Positions 33,075 through 44,640 of a stretch of DNA of 64,000 nt are shown here, piece after piece. A program made the translations under genes and the position numbers. Each line of letters starts with the position of its first letter. The first letter of the stretch is position 1. The stretch is from Paraphysomonas bandaiensis (Eukaryota; Chrysophyceae). Under the pieces are notes generated by a model. The model worked only from the letters and a program-made list of their open reading frames with translations. It was not told the DNA's origin and did no database searches. The stretch lies in contig CBFFRP010000168.1 of NCBI GenBank assembly GCA_965644295.1, forward strand, positions 1-64,000, given 5' to 3'.

Positions 33075-35141
33075 ATGCTCTGCACACTACGACGTACTCG
33101 GACACTTTCTGCTAACACATCCAAGCTACTAGGATGTCGTTTATTGGCCTCTGATACCAAACCACCAACATCTACATCACATAAAAAGATGGAAACAGAT
33201 GCTCGATATAAACCCGTCAATGAAATACCAGAGTCTCTAAGAGATCCGAAGATGTCAGGTGTTATTCATTCTCCTGGATTTTCTATTAAAGGACAGGCTA
33301 AAGAGGGTCGTCCAGCATATCTTGATTTTCAGGCTACAACACCAATGGATCCCAGAGTACTTGACTCAATGCTACCTTATATGACGGGAAAGTATGATGA
33401 TATATATATATAGTGGCATTATTATTCACTATGGTTTAGATATGGAAATCCTCATTCAAGGACACATTCGTATGGATGGGAAACTGAACAGGCTGTTGAT
33501 GCAGCTCGTGAGGTACTGATATTCATTGTCATTTTCATGGATTAATGTATTGACAATACAGGAAATTGCTAAACTTATTGGCGCATCTGGAAAAGAAATC
33601 ATTTATACATCTGGAGCGACTGAGTCGAATAATATGGCTATTAAAGGAGTAGCTCGTTTCTATGGTGACGGCAGCGGCAAGAAGAACCATATCATTACCA
33701 CCCAAACGGAGCACAAATGTGTGTTAGATTCCTGCAGAGCAATGGAGGCCGAGGGATTTAAGGTGAAATCATAGTGAAAACACTGTTTTCGTGGTTAACA
33801 TGTCCGCGATATGTATTATGTTGACAGTGTGGTATAATGCCCCTCTCTTATTAATTCCATATTTGCAGGTCACCTACCTTCCTGTGCAGCAGAATGGTCT
33901 GATTGATATCGATGAGCTCAAAGCGGCTATCAGACCAGGAGAAACTATTCTTGTATCGGTGATGGGTGTAAACAATGAGATTGGGGTTGTTCAACCTCTC
34001 AAGGAGATTGGCAAGGTATGTGCATTTGTACAACCTTGTCTGTGCGTATCTGTATAGTACAGCTTTGGTCAGCATATAAAGTTTCTTCTCCCAATAACAT
34101 GTAAATTTACTCAGATTTGCCGTGAAAACAAAGTTTTTTTCCATTCTGATATCGCCCAGATGATTGGTAAGATGGAATTAGATGTCAATGATCTTAACAT
34201 TGATCTCGCATCGATATCATCTCATAAGGTAGGTTGCTATCGGCTTTTCACTGCTGTGATACCCTGTGAATATTGCTGTGGGTATATATGGATTTAGGGC
34301 GGCTATAGATGGTTAAGATAGTTGCTGAATATGTAGTACATATTTCGAAATTAACTTGATGTGACCGCTAGATCTACGGTCCCAAGGGTATCGGTGCTAT
34401 ATACATCCGCCGCAGACCTCGTGTGCGCATGGAGCCCATTATATCTGGCGGAGGACAGGAACGTGGCCTCCGAAGTGGAACCCTCTCCCCAGCCCTTTGT
34501 GTCGGACTTGGCACTGCAGCCAGGGTATGTAGAGAAGAGCTATCGAGGGACACTCAATGGGTCACGTATTTGTCAGATAAACTCAAAAAGTAGGAATTCA
34601 TTAGACACATATATGGAACTTGTGCTGATGGAATCCATGTTGTATGCAGAGGGATCGAAGAGAAGATACCTATGTCGATTTTGAATGGGGACCCCAAGAG
34701 CAGGTATCCTGGGAATGTTAACTACAGCTTCGCCTATGTTGAGGGTGAATCTCTTCTAATGGTACGTCGAATCCCTGTACATCCGTTGTCGCATCCTCTG
34801 AATATGTGTGCGTACAGTCATTGAAAAACCTAGCGGTTTCCTCGGGGTCAGCTTGCACATCTGCCTCACTTGAACCATCATATGTTCTTCGTGCGATCGG
34901 AGTGGATGATGAGATTGCCCACTCATCGATTCGTTTTGGCATTGGTATGATGCGTGTATATGTGCCAGCATTCGAACTCACTCTGTTTGTAGGTCGATTC
35001 ACAACGGAAGAAGAAATCGACTTTGCTCTTGACCTTCTAGAGAAGCATGTTACCAGGCTTCGCGAAATGTCACCCCTTTGGGAAATGGTACAGGAAGGAA
35101 TCGATCTCAAGTCAATCAAGTGGAGCCAAGATGCGCATTAG
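33075..35141 (+). CDS. NFS1: Mitochondrial cysteine desulfurase (485 aa, nine exons)
   Basis: Exons: 33075-33391, 33440-33512, 33562-33762, 33869-34015, 34115-34228, 34372-34589, 34650-34761, 34818-34944, 34993-35141; all phases agree (486 codons). Class V PLP enzyme: [61 protein letters not shown], the PLP lysine in SSHK at the end of exon 5 followed by [27 protein letters not shown], and the catalytic cysteine loop [17 protein letters not shown]. It ends with [20 protein letters not shown], the diagnostic C-terminus of IscS/NFS1. The first ~55 residues are basic and Ser/Thr-rich, a mitochondrial presequence. It supplies sulfur for Fe-S cluster assembly and tRNA thiolation. Confidence 0.97.
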
Positions 35142-35671
35142 AGAAGATGGTATCCCGCCTTGTTAGTTCATTCTTATTGATAAGTATCGCCAGTATCACT
35201 GGATTCTCAACAGGACGATATATCACATAGTTTCAATAAATGTATAATAATAAGCTCTATTCTGATCTATTGTACTGATATTTGAAGTGTCCTTCCTGTG
35301 TTCGTGGTTTGCACGTTGGTTAGTCCTAATTTATCCGCATCAGATTATTAAACGTTCTCTCTATAAAAAGATATGCTAATTAACATAATCACTGAGCTCT
35401 CTTATAAAAATAGGAATACAAAATATATTCCTGACTTGTTAAGTATGTCCTGACTCATACGTACAATGTAGTACGCTATGTTCTATGTTCGGTGCTCACA
35501 AAGGGCTAACATTCTTGCTTGAGAACAATAAGAGCTACTGTCAAGAACAATGAACTCTAGTATTATTACGGGCCTATTGGCTATATTTCAGTCACTATAT
35601 GCCCAAAGTACAATGCTCCCTATATGTATTGATTACTACTAATTACTATATACCATTGAAATGAAGATTGA
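35142..35671. other. Convergent intergenic region
   Basis: AT-rich sequence between NFS1 and the converging 35.7-kb gene; nothing recognised. Confidence 0.45.
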
Positions 35672-36133
35672 CTACTTATCGGCCGAATTAGTGGGTTTCG
35701 ATTTCACTGAGGGGCATTTAATTTTTGACGCTGCACTACGAGGCATAAATCTCGAAATAATCTTCCGTGCCATATTTGCAAAGAATATATGGCGACCACT
35801 TAATGTTCCTATCGTTATCAAAATACAGGCGTATATGGGCGATATTATCAGTACACAAGCCGCACGATAAGAATTCGGTCCATCTATTAGAGTCCCTTCA
35901 ATACCCAATACATCCTTTAATGCAGGACGAACAAATGCAACACTAGATGAGCCAGTAATACCAAATACAGTAAATATTACAGCTGCTTCAGTGTAACTCT
36001 CTTTCCAAGATGGACGCTCCTGACATGTCCACTTCCAGAACCTTTGGAATGGATTGAGATTAGTGTTCGTGCCATTGGAACACCATCGGCGTATGGTATT
36101 AGGTGTGGAGCGAATAGCTGCACGGGTAAACAT
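35672..36133 (-). CDS. Small mitochondrial membrane protein, DUF6787-like (153 aa)
   Basis: Single exon. The N-terminus MFTRAAIRSTPNTIRRWCSN is basic and Ser/Thr-rich, as in a presequence. The core (residues ~40-130) has two hydrophobic segments: EAAVIFTVFGITGSSSVAFV and ACVLIISPIYACILITIGTL, with VRPALKDVLG, DGPNSYRA and GTLSGRH between and after. This 'GSSS-x3-VRP ... DGP-x-SYR ... SP-Y ... GT-GRH' layout matches my memory of the DUF6787 family found in bacteria and mitochondria; no biochemical function is known to me. The start is only 28 bp from the (TATG)n tract at 36161 and the gene is divergent from the PI3-kinase. Confidence 0.7.
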   Translation of the reverse strand: MFTRAAIRSTPNTIRRWCSNGTNTNLNPFQRFWKWTCQERPSWKESYTEAAVIFTVFGITGSSSVAFVRPALKDVLGIEGTLIDGPNSYRAACVLIISPIYACILITIGTLSGRHIFFANMARKIISRFMPRSAASKIKCPSVKSKPTNSADK

Positions 36134-36160
36134 CTTTGCAGTTAATTATGATGACTGGAC

Positions 36161-36410
36161 ATGTATGTATGTATGTATGTATGTATGTATGTATGTATGT
36201 ATGTATGTATGTATGTATGTATGTATGTATGTATGTATGTATGTATGTATGTATGTATGTATGTATGTATGTATGTCTGTATGCATGTATGTATGTATGT
36301 ATGTATGTATGTATGTATGTATGTATGTATGTATGTATGTATGTATGTATGTATGTATGTATGTATGTATGTATGTATGTATGTATGTATGTATGTATGT
36401 ATGTATGTAC
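36161..36410. repeat. (TATG)n microsatellite, ~250 bp, in a bidirectional promoter
   Basis: Fills nearly the whole 363-bp gap between divergent start codons at 36133 and 36497. Interrupted near 36275-36290 (CTGTATGCATG). Confidence 0.97.
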
Positions 36411-36496
36411 ATATGTATTAAAGGTATGGTCGGAATGTACATGTGCATATATATTTAAGAGATGTTATTCCACCCTATCTAACACCAATCCCTCTC

Positions 36497-39400
36497 ATGC
36501 CACGACATGAATCAAACGAAGACATTGGTGTTCACTTACTCAACGCATGTCGTTCATGGGATCGATATATCAATCTATTAAGTGAACACAAGTGTATCTA
36601 CAGCACATGCTCATCACACTCCTCTAGATGCTACTTAAAGAAAGTACTTGTTACATCATCTACTAAAAAACTTCCTATGGGGATTATAATGTATAGAAAA
36701 AGATTTGGTGCGGTTGTATTAGCATGTAAATCAACCTCATGGATCGCTCGGTTTACCCCATTAATTGGAGCACTCTTAATAGATGTGAATGGTGAAGTAG
36801 TGCTATTAGAGACATATCAATCGATTATGCAGAGGTAGAGACATTGTATATTGATTTCATTATGGGAACTTATTCTATGTAGGTTGGAGACTCTTCCTCG
36901 TCCATTATGTCTTCGATTTATTATACAAGAGAGTGTGATTGAGGTAGTGTGCTGGGAACGTGACTTGGGTGTGGTATGGGGACCGTGTAGTGATATAGCA
37001 CAAGCAGGAAATGTTACCAGGGGTGGGAGAGCGTGGAATGCAGGGGCTCGTGAGGGTGATGTAGTTGTATCCTTGCAAAAGCAGATCCTCTCTGCACGTA
37101 CTATGACACCAGAGGGATTGCGTGGCACTATCACAACAACCGCCGGCGGTGTACGAGTTATGTCTGTCGCTCGGCAAAGCTCTGCTGGATCGGTGCACCT
37201 GAATGCTCTATCTTATCGTGCTGTAAGGGATATAGGTTCATCCCAGCGACCGGGTGCGATCTTCTACTTTGTTGGACCTCGTTATGTGCTGCAGAGAGAA
37301 GAGGCAGGGTTGACTCCAACTCCTGTGCCCTCACGACCTGATCGTAATGCTTCTACAGACTCATTCTCTTCTTCTATGATGGACACATACACCAACAGAA
37401 CGGGTCCTCGAGTCAGATTTTCTGCCGTGCTCTCTGAGCGATCGGCAGGAGTGCCTGCTCCAGCTGCAGGAGATACTGATGCCCTCTTGTCTCGGTGGAA
37501 TCTTACGGATGCTCTATATCTATGTATGGCCGCTCTACCTGGTGCTGGCATTGCACGAGGGAATATATCGGAGAGTTGTTGTCGGTCGAACCACGTTATC
37601 TTCTTTTTACCACAGGTGGGAGTACTCTGATTATTCATCTTGCGTCTAACATTCCCTGCGACAGCTACTGGAAATCTTGCTTTGTCTGAGGTGCACAACA
37701 CAGGGGAAGCTAGAGGGTAAAGTAGCACCATTAAAGGGAGAGCTTGATCTGCTGACTGGTGGTGGTGAGCGAGCAGTCAAGTACTCTCAGCTTCTTCTAC
37801 CTGTAACTTGTAGAGATGTCGCCTCATGTCGCCAGTCGGCTTTTAATAGCAGTTCTACGAATAGCAGTTGTGAAAGTAAGAGCATTAGCCTGCCAGGGGC
37901 ATCAAAAATATCTGACTTTCTGAATGCTTGTCTGGATACCGACTTAACAGTATGCGCACTATTTTGGGCACTTCAGAGTCGTTTAACAGTGAATCCTGAG
38001 TCTGTTTTGACAGCAGAAAGAAATGACTCATGGGGAGTGCCATTTCCGTCGAACGCCTTCTGGATCCGACAGACAAGTGCCTCTTCTGTAAGCAGTTATG
38101 GCAGTGGGTCAAGGATGGATGACGGGGTGGGTGGGCTTTCCCCTGCCGGTAGTGTCACGGATTTAAGCTCAGAGGCACTATCAAGTGGGAATAGCCGACG
38201 GAAACTAGCAGGGAGCAGCCCTGCGAAGTCTAACGAGAGCTCAGCATTACTAGAGTTACTTATGCATCGGCTTGGGTGTACTTTGGCTCAACCATTGTCT
38301 GAAATGCAACAGAAATTTAACTCAGTGCAGCAGGAAAACAATGGAGTTAATGATATTGCTGGTTTACGTGTGTATGGCTCGTACAGACAATTCGAAGCAT
38401 TAGGCAGTGGAGGGGATAGTGTGTGGGGCTGTGGCTGGCGAGGGACTGGGTGCAATCGTTCAACAGTGTTAGATACACTACATCGCCAAACTAGACTGAT
38501 GGTGGTGGTACGGAAAGCAGCAACGGTAGTTCGGATGCCGTTATCGAACCCCAGTGCTGATACTAGAGAACATACGGAGGAAGACACTGAGGAGGCTGAC
38601 TTTTATGTAAGATCATCTGTTCGTAGGAATATGGCGCTAAGGACATCGCTACGGTCAGCCCTTTTTGTAGATACAACTCACCATAGTCGATCCCTCTTTC
38701 CTCTGCCTAATCCACTTTCTGTTTACACAGAATATTCCAGTTTTCATTCCATCGACATATCGAAGGTATATGACACAGTATATTACCATCCATACCTAAT
38801 GTTGTTCTAAATAGTGTCGCGTCCTGTCATCAGCGAATTATCCGCTTCTCCTTGCATTTAGGGAAGGCCCTTTGCCTTCTCCCTCGCGATTCCTTCTTTA
38901 CAAGGGAAGTGATGACTTACACCAGGACGCCCTCGTTGTGCAGATGTTCCGATACATGGACAGACTTCTTGTTGCGCACGGCGTAGACCTTCGTATGGAA
39001 TTATACTCCGTACTTCCGACTGGTCCGCAAGAAGGTCTCGTGGAGTGGATAGCTGATGCAACTCCGCTTGCTAAAGTGATAAAGAAGTATAGCAGAGATG
39101 AAAGGGGTACAGATGATGAACGGCATCGGGAAAAGAGGGAAGATTCAGAACGTAATAGAATGGGAGCTCCACAGGAGGGAAATGGGCGATTGACGTCCCT
39201 GTGTTCAGACGTGTGCGATAGTGTCATCGAGAAACATGCTCGAGCGTTCACGGAGAATACATGGCGCAGAGATGACAGTACTAACGTTGGAACATCTCAG
39301 ACGTGGAATTCAAATGATGCGGTTGCGCCAACCGAGATTACCCGTTTTTCTTGTATTCGGAATTTTCTGGCAGCAAAATCGAGCGATGTGGACTCTGCTA

Positions 39401-39909
39401 TGAGCAAATTCGTGAGTACATGTGCAGGAAATAGCGTGATGACTTTTGTACTGGGCGTGGGCGATAGACATCTAGACAATATTTTGCTTCTGCCGTCTGG
39501 TGCTGTCATGCATTGTGATTTTGGATACTGCTTCGGTAGAGATCCCGGGCATATGATATACAGCTCAAAGCTGAGGTTTACGAAGGAAATGTTAGAAGCA
39601 ATGGGCGGTGACAATTCTGTTTACTTTTCTAATTTCCAAACCTCGCTGGCATCTGCATACATCGTTCTTCGCCGCAACGCGTCGTTACTCTTTAATATGG
39701 TCCGGTCCATGGCGGATGCTGGTATATCTGATCTCAGTGTCAATCAATCAGTAGCCGAAACTCTGAGTGGATTAGAAGCAAGGCTACGCCTTGACCTCGA
39801 TGAGCAGGAAGCAGGTGGCTTTATAAAGTCACTTGCCAGAGAGAATGCCCGCTCGTTCATGCCAGTAATTATGGACAAAATGCACGAAATTGCCAGTTAT
39901 TTTCGATAA
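36497..39909 (+). CDS. Class III-like phosphatidylinositol 3-kinase with two N-terminal PDZ-like domains (1088 aa, four exons)
   Basis: Exons 36497-36834, 36883-37615, 37665-38765, 38815-39909; phases consistent (1089 codons). Residues ~55-127 (LPMGIIMYRKRFGAVVLACK ... GALLIDVNGEVV ... PRPLCLRF) and ~130-212 (GVVWGPCSDIAQAG ... WNAGAREGDVVVSLQKQIL ... VRVMSVAR) look like PDZ folds. The helical region includes HVIFFLPQLLEILLCL and DTDLTVCALFWALQ. The kinase begins at CRVLSSANYPLLLAFREG, then YKGSDDLHQDALVVQMFRYM, catalytic loop GVGDRHLDNILL, HCDFGYCFGRDP, KEMLEAMGG and a Vps34-like C-terminal helix (RLDLDEQEA ... MDKMHEIASYFR). A low-complexity insert (~820-880) splits the N-lobe/C-lobe region. 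Vps34 normally has a C2 domain where the PDZ pair is. ATG 36497 is used because the frame further upstream has only GTG. Confidence 0.85.
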
Positions 39910-40477
39910 AACATACAGTGATGAACATACTGTTATGAACTTTTACAGAAGTATTCACATTCCGCACAATACTATATACTATTTTTGTTATAAATCTTAC
40001 ATGTGTGTGTTATATTAAATATGTGTCTGATAAATATTAAATTTGTACTACGTACAGCTACATGTAGAATTCTGTTGTATCTATCATCATTAGCGTCGTT
40101 TGCAGAAAACTAGACTAGCGTGATATAGTTTTGTTCGACCGAAGCTGCCGAATGTTGCATGGGTTCCCGGCATAGTATATGACCAGGTTTTTGCGTAACA
40201 ATTAAATGTATTGCTAATTACTATCCTGAATTAATTCAATATATCATCTTACATCTTATGAAGTATGTATAGTTACTGATCATAGGTGCAAACCTCTTAT
40301 CTGTTAGCATAGAATCTTGGAGGTTGAGTTCTGAAATATAATGTGATATATAATATATATTGTGTAATTGAAGTGAGTTAATATAGTGTGCAATAGGTGA
40401 AGTCAACTCGTAGGTGAAACGGGAGATTATGGTTACAAAAAGGAATCAAATTCAGCTACTGATGTGTGACTATATAA
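39910..40477. other. Intergenic, nothing recognised
   Basis: AT-rich 3' flank of the PI3-kinase gene. Confidence 0.4.
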
Positions 40478-40550
40478 CAGGGCTGCGTAACAATTAATTG
40501 CAATTAAACTGCAAATGTATTTTTGTTATTAAATTGCAATTATTAGCTAT
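40478..40550 (+). mobile_element. hAT-type MITE, left terminus only
   Basis: Starts CAGGGCTGCGTAACAATTAA, the terminal repeat of the complete element at 51678-52568, followed by the family's TTGCAATTAAA motif. No matching right end lies nearby. Confidence 0.75.
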
Positions 40551-41138
40551 AGCTTGCGCAATCGGATACGATTTTGGCATTCTCTGCATTCCCATTTCTG
40601 ACGGCCATCATCAAAGTTCTCAAATTGGGTAAAAAACACCCTTGAAATGGATTCTGGTGTTAAGTTGTCAGACATTTCTAGTAAATGATACACACATATT
40701 GTAAATATTATGATTATATAAACGAGTATAATATACTGTATATTACATGACCAAAACTCTAAATATCCAGTATTTCGACTGCATAAAAAACAGAAAAAGT
40801 CCTGATAATCCATGTCCATACCGCTGCACATTACACTTGAATCCTGCAGTGTCTTGTATTGACAGTCCAGGATCGGTAAGAAGATGATTGCCACTCTTCG
40901 ATAAAAACACTCTTCCATATATGTTCTCTGCTACTGGCTAAGACTGCAAAAGAGCCGATTCCGACGCTTCTTCACAGTATATCAACAACTTTTGTAAGAC
41001 CTTCATCCGCATACCTCCGAGCCACTCTGCACAATGCCTAAGGGAAGGCCACCAGATCGCAAAACTCAGAAGGGTATATTTCTGCTTCCCCTGGTTTCCG
41101 TGAGGCACATAAGGCAGTCCCAGATGCAAACTGCACAA
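40547..41138 (-). other. Broken coding remnants, zinc-knuckle-like, unknown
   Basis: Minus-strand frames carry FENFDDGRQKWECRECQNR (40547-40680), which looks like the first half of a BED-type zinc finger, but no His pair follows before a stop. A second piece, 40938-41138, is open without recognisable content. The position next to a hAT-type terminus suggests transposon debris; I cannot assign a product. Confidence 0.3.
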
Positions 41139-41261
41139 AATGTGAATGTAGTCTTATTAAGCGATCCAGTGTGGTAGTAGTTAACTTATAGGTCTTTGCT
41201 TTCACTTGTCATGCTGTACGTTGTACAACGTCCCTACATACACATCTATCATATAGCGAGA

Positions 41262-41520
41262 ATGGTCGCACCTTGGTGCTTGGGGCGACGCACAAAAAGT
41301 TCTCATAGCTTTAAAAAGTAGGATACAAGAGTGTTTACACTAATTAGTAAATGGTATATGCTTATCAAGCTTGACTAGTTTTTAACTACTACTAATCTGG
41401 TGCTGATTTTTAACGCCGAATCTAATCTAATACTAAAAGTGTTCAACATCATCAGGATAAGCTACAATTTAACTTAGGGATAAGTAGTATCGTCCCTTGT
41501 CTAAATTTTAAAACTCGGGC
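41262..41520. repeat. Two dispersed-repeat fragments
   Basis: 41262-41395 belongs to the family also at 31541 and, inverted, 50575-50720 (CACCTTGGTGCTTG; AAAAGTAGGATACAAGAG; AAGCTTGACTAGTTTT). 41460-41505 is the inverted match of 12718-12765. Confidence 0.65.
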
Positions 41521-41972
41521 TTTTCGCCCAGGCTTCAGAATTATAGCCTCCTTATTGCCTGTGGTTACATATATAACTATATTTGCGTCTACAAAAATGA
41601 TATTATAAACATAGCATTTTTCACTAAAGTACCACCTACTGCAGCTTGAAAATTGTCTCTCCACCAGCATTTAATTGCGCCCACCCTGATCCTTTCTTTT
41701 GCTTCAATAGTGGTTCCAAATCACAGCACCAACATTGCTTCAACGCAATTTAAACTACTATAATATTTCGAAGCCGTTGAATACTGCACTGACCTAATGC
41801 TATGCATTGCGACAATAGTTGTGGACGAGGTGTTCAGCATTGGACTTTTCACTGAAGTTGAATTATTAATCTAAACACTTCACTACATATTCATGTGGCA
41901 TCTGGTAAAACATTTGTACTCAGCAACATCTCTTTAACATATGTTCACCAGGCACTCCTACATCTTATATAG

Positions 41973-42100
41973 CAGGGCTGCGTAACAATTAATTGAATTG
42001 CAATTAAATTACATGGAACATACATAACAATCGCAATTATAATTGCTCGCTGGAAGGTTGCAATTAAATTGCAATTAATTGTTGGCAATTATTTACTATA
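41973..42100 (+). mobile_element. hAT-type MITE, truncated copy
   Basis: Begins CAGGGCTGCGTAACAATTAA and carries the internal GCAATTAAATT..ATGGAACATA sequence shared with 51678 onward. It stops near GCAATTAATTGTT, just short of the expected right terminus. Confidence 0.75.
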
Positions 42101-42989
42101 TGTATTAGGACATATAATATTAGAATTAGAAGTTGGAAAACATTAAGGTCAATAGTCAATAGAGCCATTTATTGCCCTTGTAATGGCCATCGCACTTAAT
42201 GGCTATTATAACGGCTATTCAAATGGTGGGAAGAGGTTGTCCTCTCATTATATATATCTTTACATTAAGAGAAGTACCTTGTTCTTTGTACGGTCGATTA
42301 TGTGTCTTTACTCTTGACCTTGAGCATAAGTTCAGCTCGATCCATAGCGTATTACCCTTATATATCTATAAGTTATGTGATCGTCAAATGCAAGTATTTG
42401 TCAGGTGCTGATTTATGCACAAATGGGGATAAGTCCATATTATATCGTCTTAACCACACTCATTAACCACAGTCAGTAACCACACTTATATAAGAAGTAA
42501 TATATTTACGTCCAAATCAATTAAATTTATTGTATTACTCTACTAAATAGTACTATCAGAAAGTGTGCTTGCATACACAGGCAAATCATTTGCTAGAGTT
42601 TGACAATAACCAAAGTACTCAAAATCTTTGGAATCGACATTCATTATATGACGATATGCGTTGACAGGTGTTCTCTATTACACAATCAAACATAAACGAA
42701 TTATGCTTTCCCGCCTCACCCAAACGCCCATTGCCACCATCCCTGTGTGGTCATACCCTCTGTTTGATTTGCTTGTTGTATTTGTCATAGGCATAAAACA
42801 GCTTGTAATAGTCATCACGCACAGGAATACATATAATGATGTCGAGGCCTTGGTTGTCAGCCTCGTGTACTTAATACTGTGTGTTGCTTCTCATCTTTCC
42901 TTTGAGCGTGCACAACTATTTGCTTCTTTCTTTTGTTCTATACCCATTCCATTTTCCCCACATATCTACTCCGCGCTGCACCAATCGTG
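42101..42989. other. Repeat-poor spacer, no gene recognised
   Basis: A plus-strand open frame at 42661-43065 is the shadow of the minus-strand gene at its 3' end and otherwise has no domain-like content. Confidence 0.4.
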
Positions 42990-43722
42990 TCAACGCAGGA
43001 ATTGCTTCGGATTAATAATCCCTCTAAGGATACTCTTAAACTTCAAGGAGACATCTTCAGAGTAGAGCTTGTCAAACATAAAGTTGGCAGTGAATGTTTC
43101 GGAAAATAGTATATGCCAAACGACGAAATCGTAGGATAATTTCTTCTGAAATCTTTTCGGTATTATTCCAGTCCTGAACACAGTGGACGGACCTTCTTCT
43201 GGACACCAGTAAACACGAATTGTTCGCCATAAATACGAACCCTAATAGCACGCATCTTGTTATATCTTACTCACAGTGAACAGCACAGAGTTTCCTCTGT
43301 TGAAAACGAGGTGCTCAAGATCTATATCTCGGGCTATTGTCGTGACAAGTGCAGGTGTAACAAACTAAAGAAATATGCTCAGGAGCTTAGCCTTTGCAGC
43401 TTTAACGTTGGATATTGACTGAGAAGGTCTGAATCTGGCAAATGAAACGATTCATGTCTCAAACCAATCCGCTTCCACTGTTTTAGAACCTTCTTCGACT
43501 CAGCCCCTATTTTGGCTTGTTGTGCAGCCTTCTCTATGCGCTCTTCAGTATTGAATCTGCTCTCCTTTGGAGACATCTTTAAGTATAAGAATGAGTCAAA
43601 TATAATAAAGTTACTTGCACATCATTTTGCCCTGTGATTGGGTCACTGGGAGTGCTGTCATATGAATTCACATACTTCGCTTGAGTCGAATCCGAGTTGA
43701 CTGTTACGTTTTTTCCGTACAT
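42990..43722 (-). CDS. Small multi-exon gene of unknown function, one junction unresolved
   Basis: Pieces on the minus strand: exon 1 from ATG 43722 (MYGKNVTVNSDSTQAKYV ... GQND, donor near 43622); exon 2 from 43576 (MSPKESRFNTEERIEKAAQQ ... WKRIGLRHESFHLPDSD); exon 3 at about 43367-43278 (FVTPALVTTIARDIDLEHLV ... SVLFT); exon 4 from about 43243 to the stop at 42990 (WRTIRVYWCPEEGP ... KLSYDFVVWHILFSETF). Exons 1-2 and 3-4 join in phase 0 with GT-AG introns (the latter only about 33 nt). Exon 2 to exon 3 has no donor giving a compatible phase: the only likely GT (ACGTTAAAG) shifts the frame into a stop. So the gene is either broken there or spliced unusually. No family recognised; could belong to a transposon. 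Confidence 0.4.
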
Positions 43723-43861
43723 AACAACAGTGTTTTTTGCTTTTTTGTGCTGTGATGGTGAGTATGGTTTAAACCAATAATAATGTGTATTACAGACAGT
43801 TGTTAAAGAAAATTTGTAGAGATTAAGTTTATTATCAGGCTATTTGAAGAGTTGATAGGTG

Positions 43862-43978
43862 TGTTCAATTCGGATCAGACAAATGCCTCGATGTCGCTCA
43901 TTTAGATTTGCCAAAGAGATGAATGGGCTCTTTGACAGTCGGCCTCGTCATCTTTAGTCATCACATCCGTTTAACACT
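43862..43978. repeat. ~115-bp duplicated segment, copy 1
   Basis: GTGTTCAATTCGGATCAGAC onward is repeated at 44526-44640 with only a few substitutions. The plus frame MPRCRSFRFAKEMNG is kept open in both copies. Confidence 0.85.
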
Positions 43979-44217
43979 CTTATCAGAACACTTTACCCTA
44001 AATAGTCTAGTTGAAACCAAAGAATCTTCACAGAAGGATTTTTATTATTACATAGTATGTAACATTTTTGGCGACAGCTACTGCTTCATAGCAAAAGACC
44101 GATGCCAACTCCCACGTTGTCCTATGAAGTATAATGAGCAGATTATAAGCAGATATTCGACGTGTACAACGCTATTGAAAAAATCCCTCAGTACAAGGAT
44201 GACAGGTTCAGTTCACT

Positions 44218-44415
44218 GACAAGAGTCTCATAGAGATTCCCAATGTCTTTCGTCATCATAGGGATAAATATATTATGAAATATACCAACAGGGTCAGTGT
44301 GTCTTAGATGGAATATATCGTCACAAAGATCAGGTGAACTATGCATTGACAAGGCCTCATTCCCCGTTGGTACATATATATAATTTAATATATTGAAAAT
44401 GTATAACTTACATAT
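44218..44415 (-). other. Short open coding-like stretch, unknown
   Basis: A minus-strand frame reads PTGNEALSMHSSPDLCDDIF ... MMTKDIGNLYETLVSELNLS to a stop at about 44218. Codon use and amino-acid mix look coding, but there is no recognisable family and no clear start; possibly an exon of a decayed gene. Confidence 0.3.
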
Positions 44416-44525
44416 ACAGATGTCGGATTCTGGACTCAGATAAAGAGTAGTTCTCCGCCAACTTGTCTGAGATATAAAATGTAAAAATAATGTCTAGAAT
44501 AATATCTTTCGACGACGCGTGATAA

Positions 44526-44640
44526 GTGTGTTCAATTCGGATCAGACAAATGCCTCGATGTCGCTCATATAGATTTGCCAAGGAGATGAATGGGCTCCTT
44601 GACAGTCGGCCTCGTCATCTTTAGTCATCACGCCCGAAAC
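44526..44640. repeat. ~115-bp duplicated segment, copy 2
   Basis: Second copy of 43862-43978; its version of the open frame reads MPRCRSYRFAKEMNG. Confidence 0.85.

Noticed and set aside
38872-39909. Separate protein kinase-like gene starting at the ATG at 38890
   Set aside because: Splicing at TCGAAG|GTATAT to AAATAG|TGTCGC supplies the expected N-lobe start (CRVLSSANYPLLLAF) and joins it to the upstream helical region.
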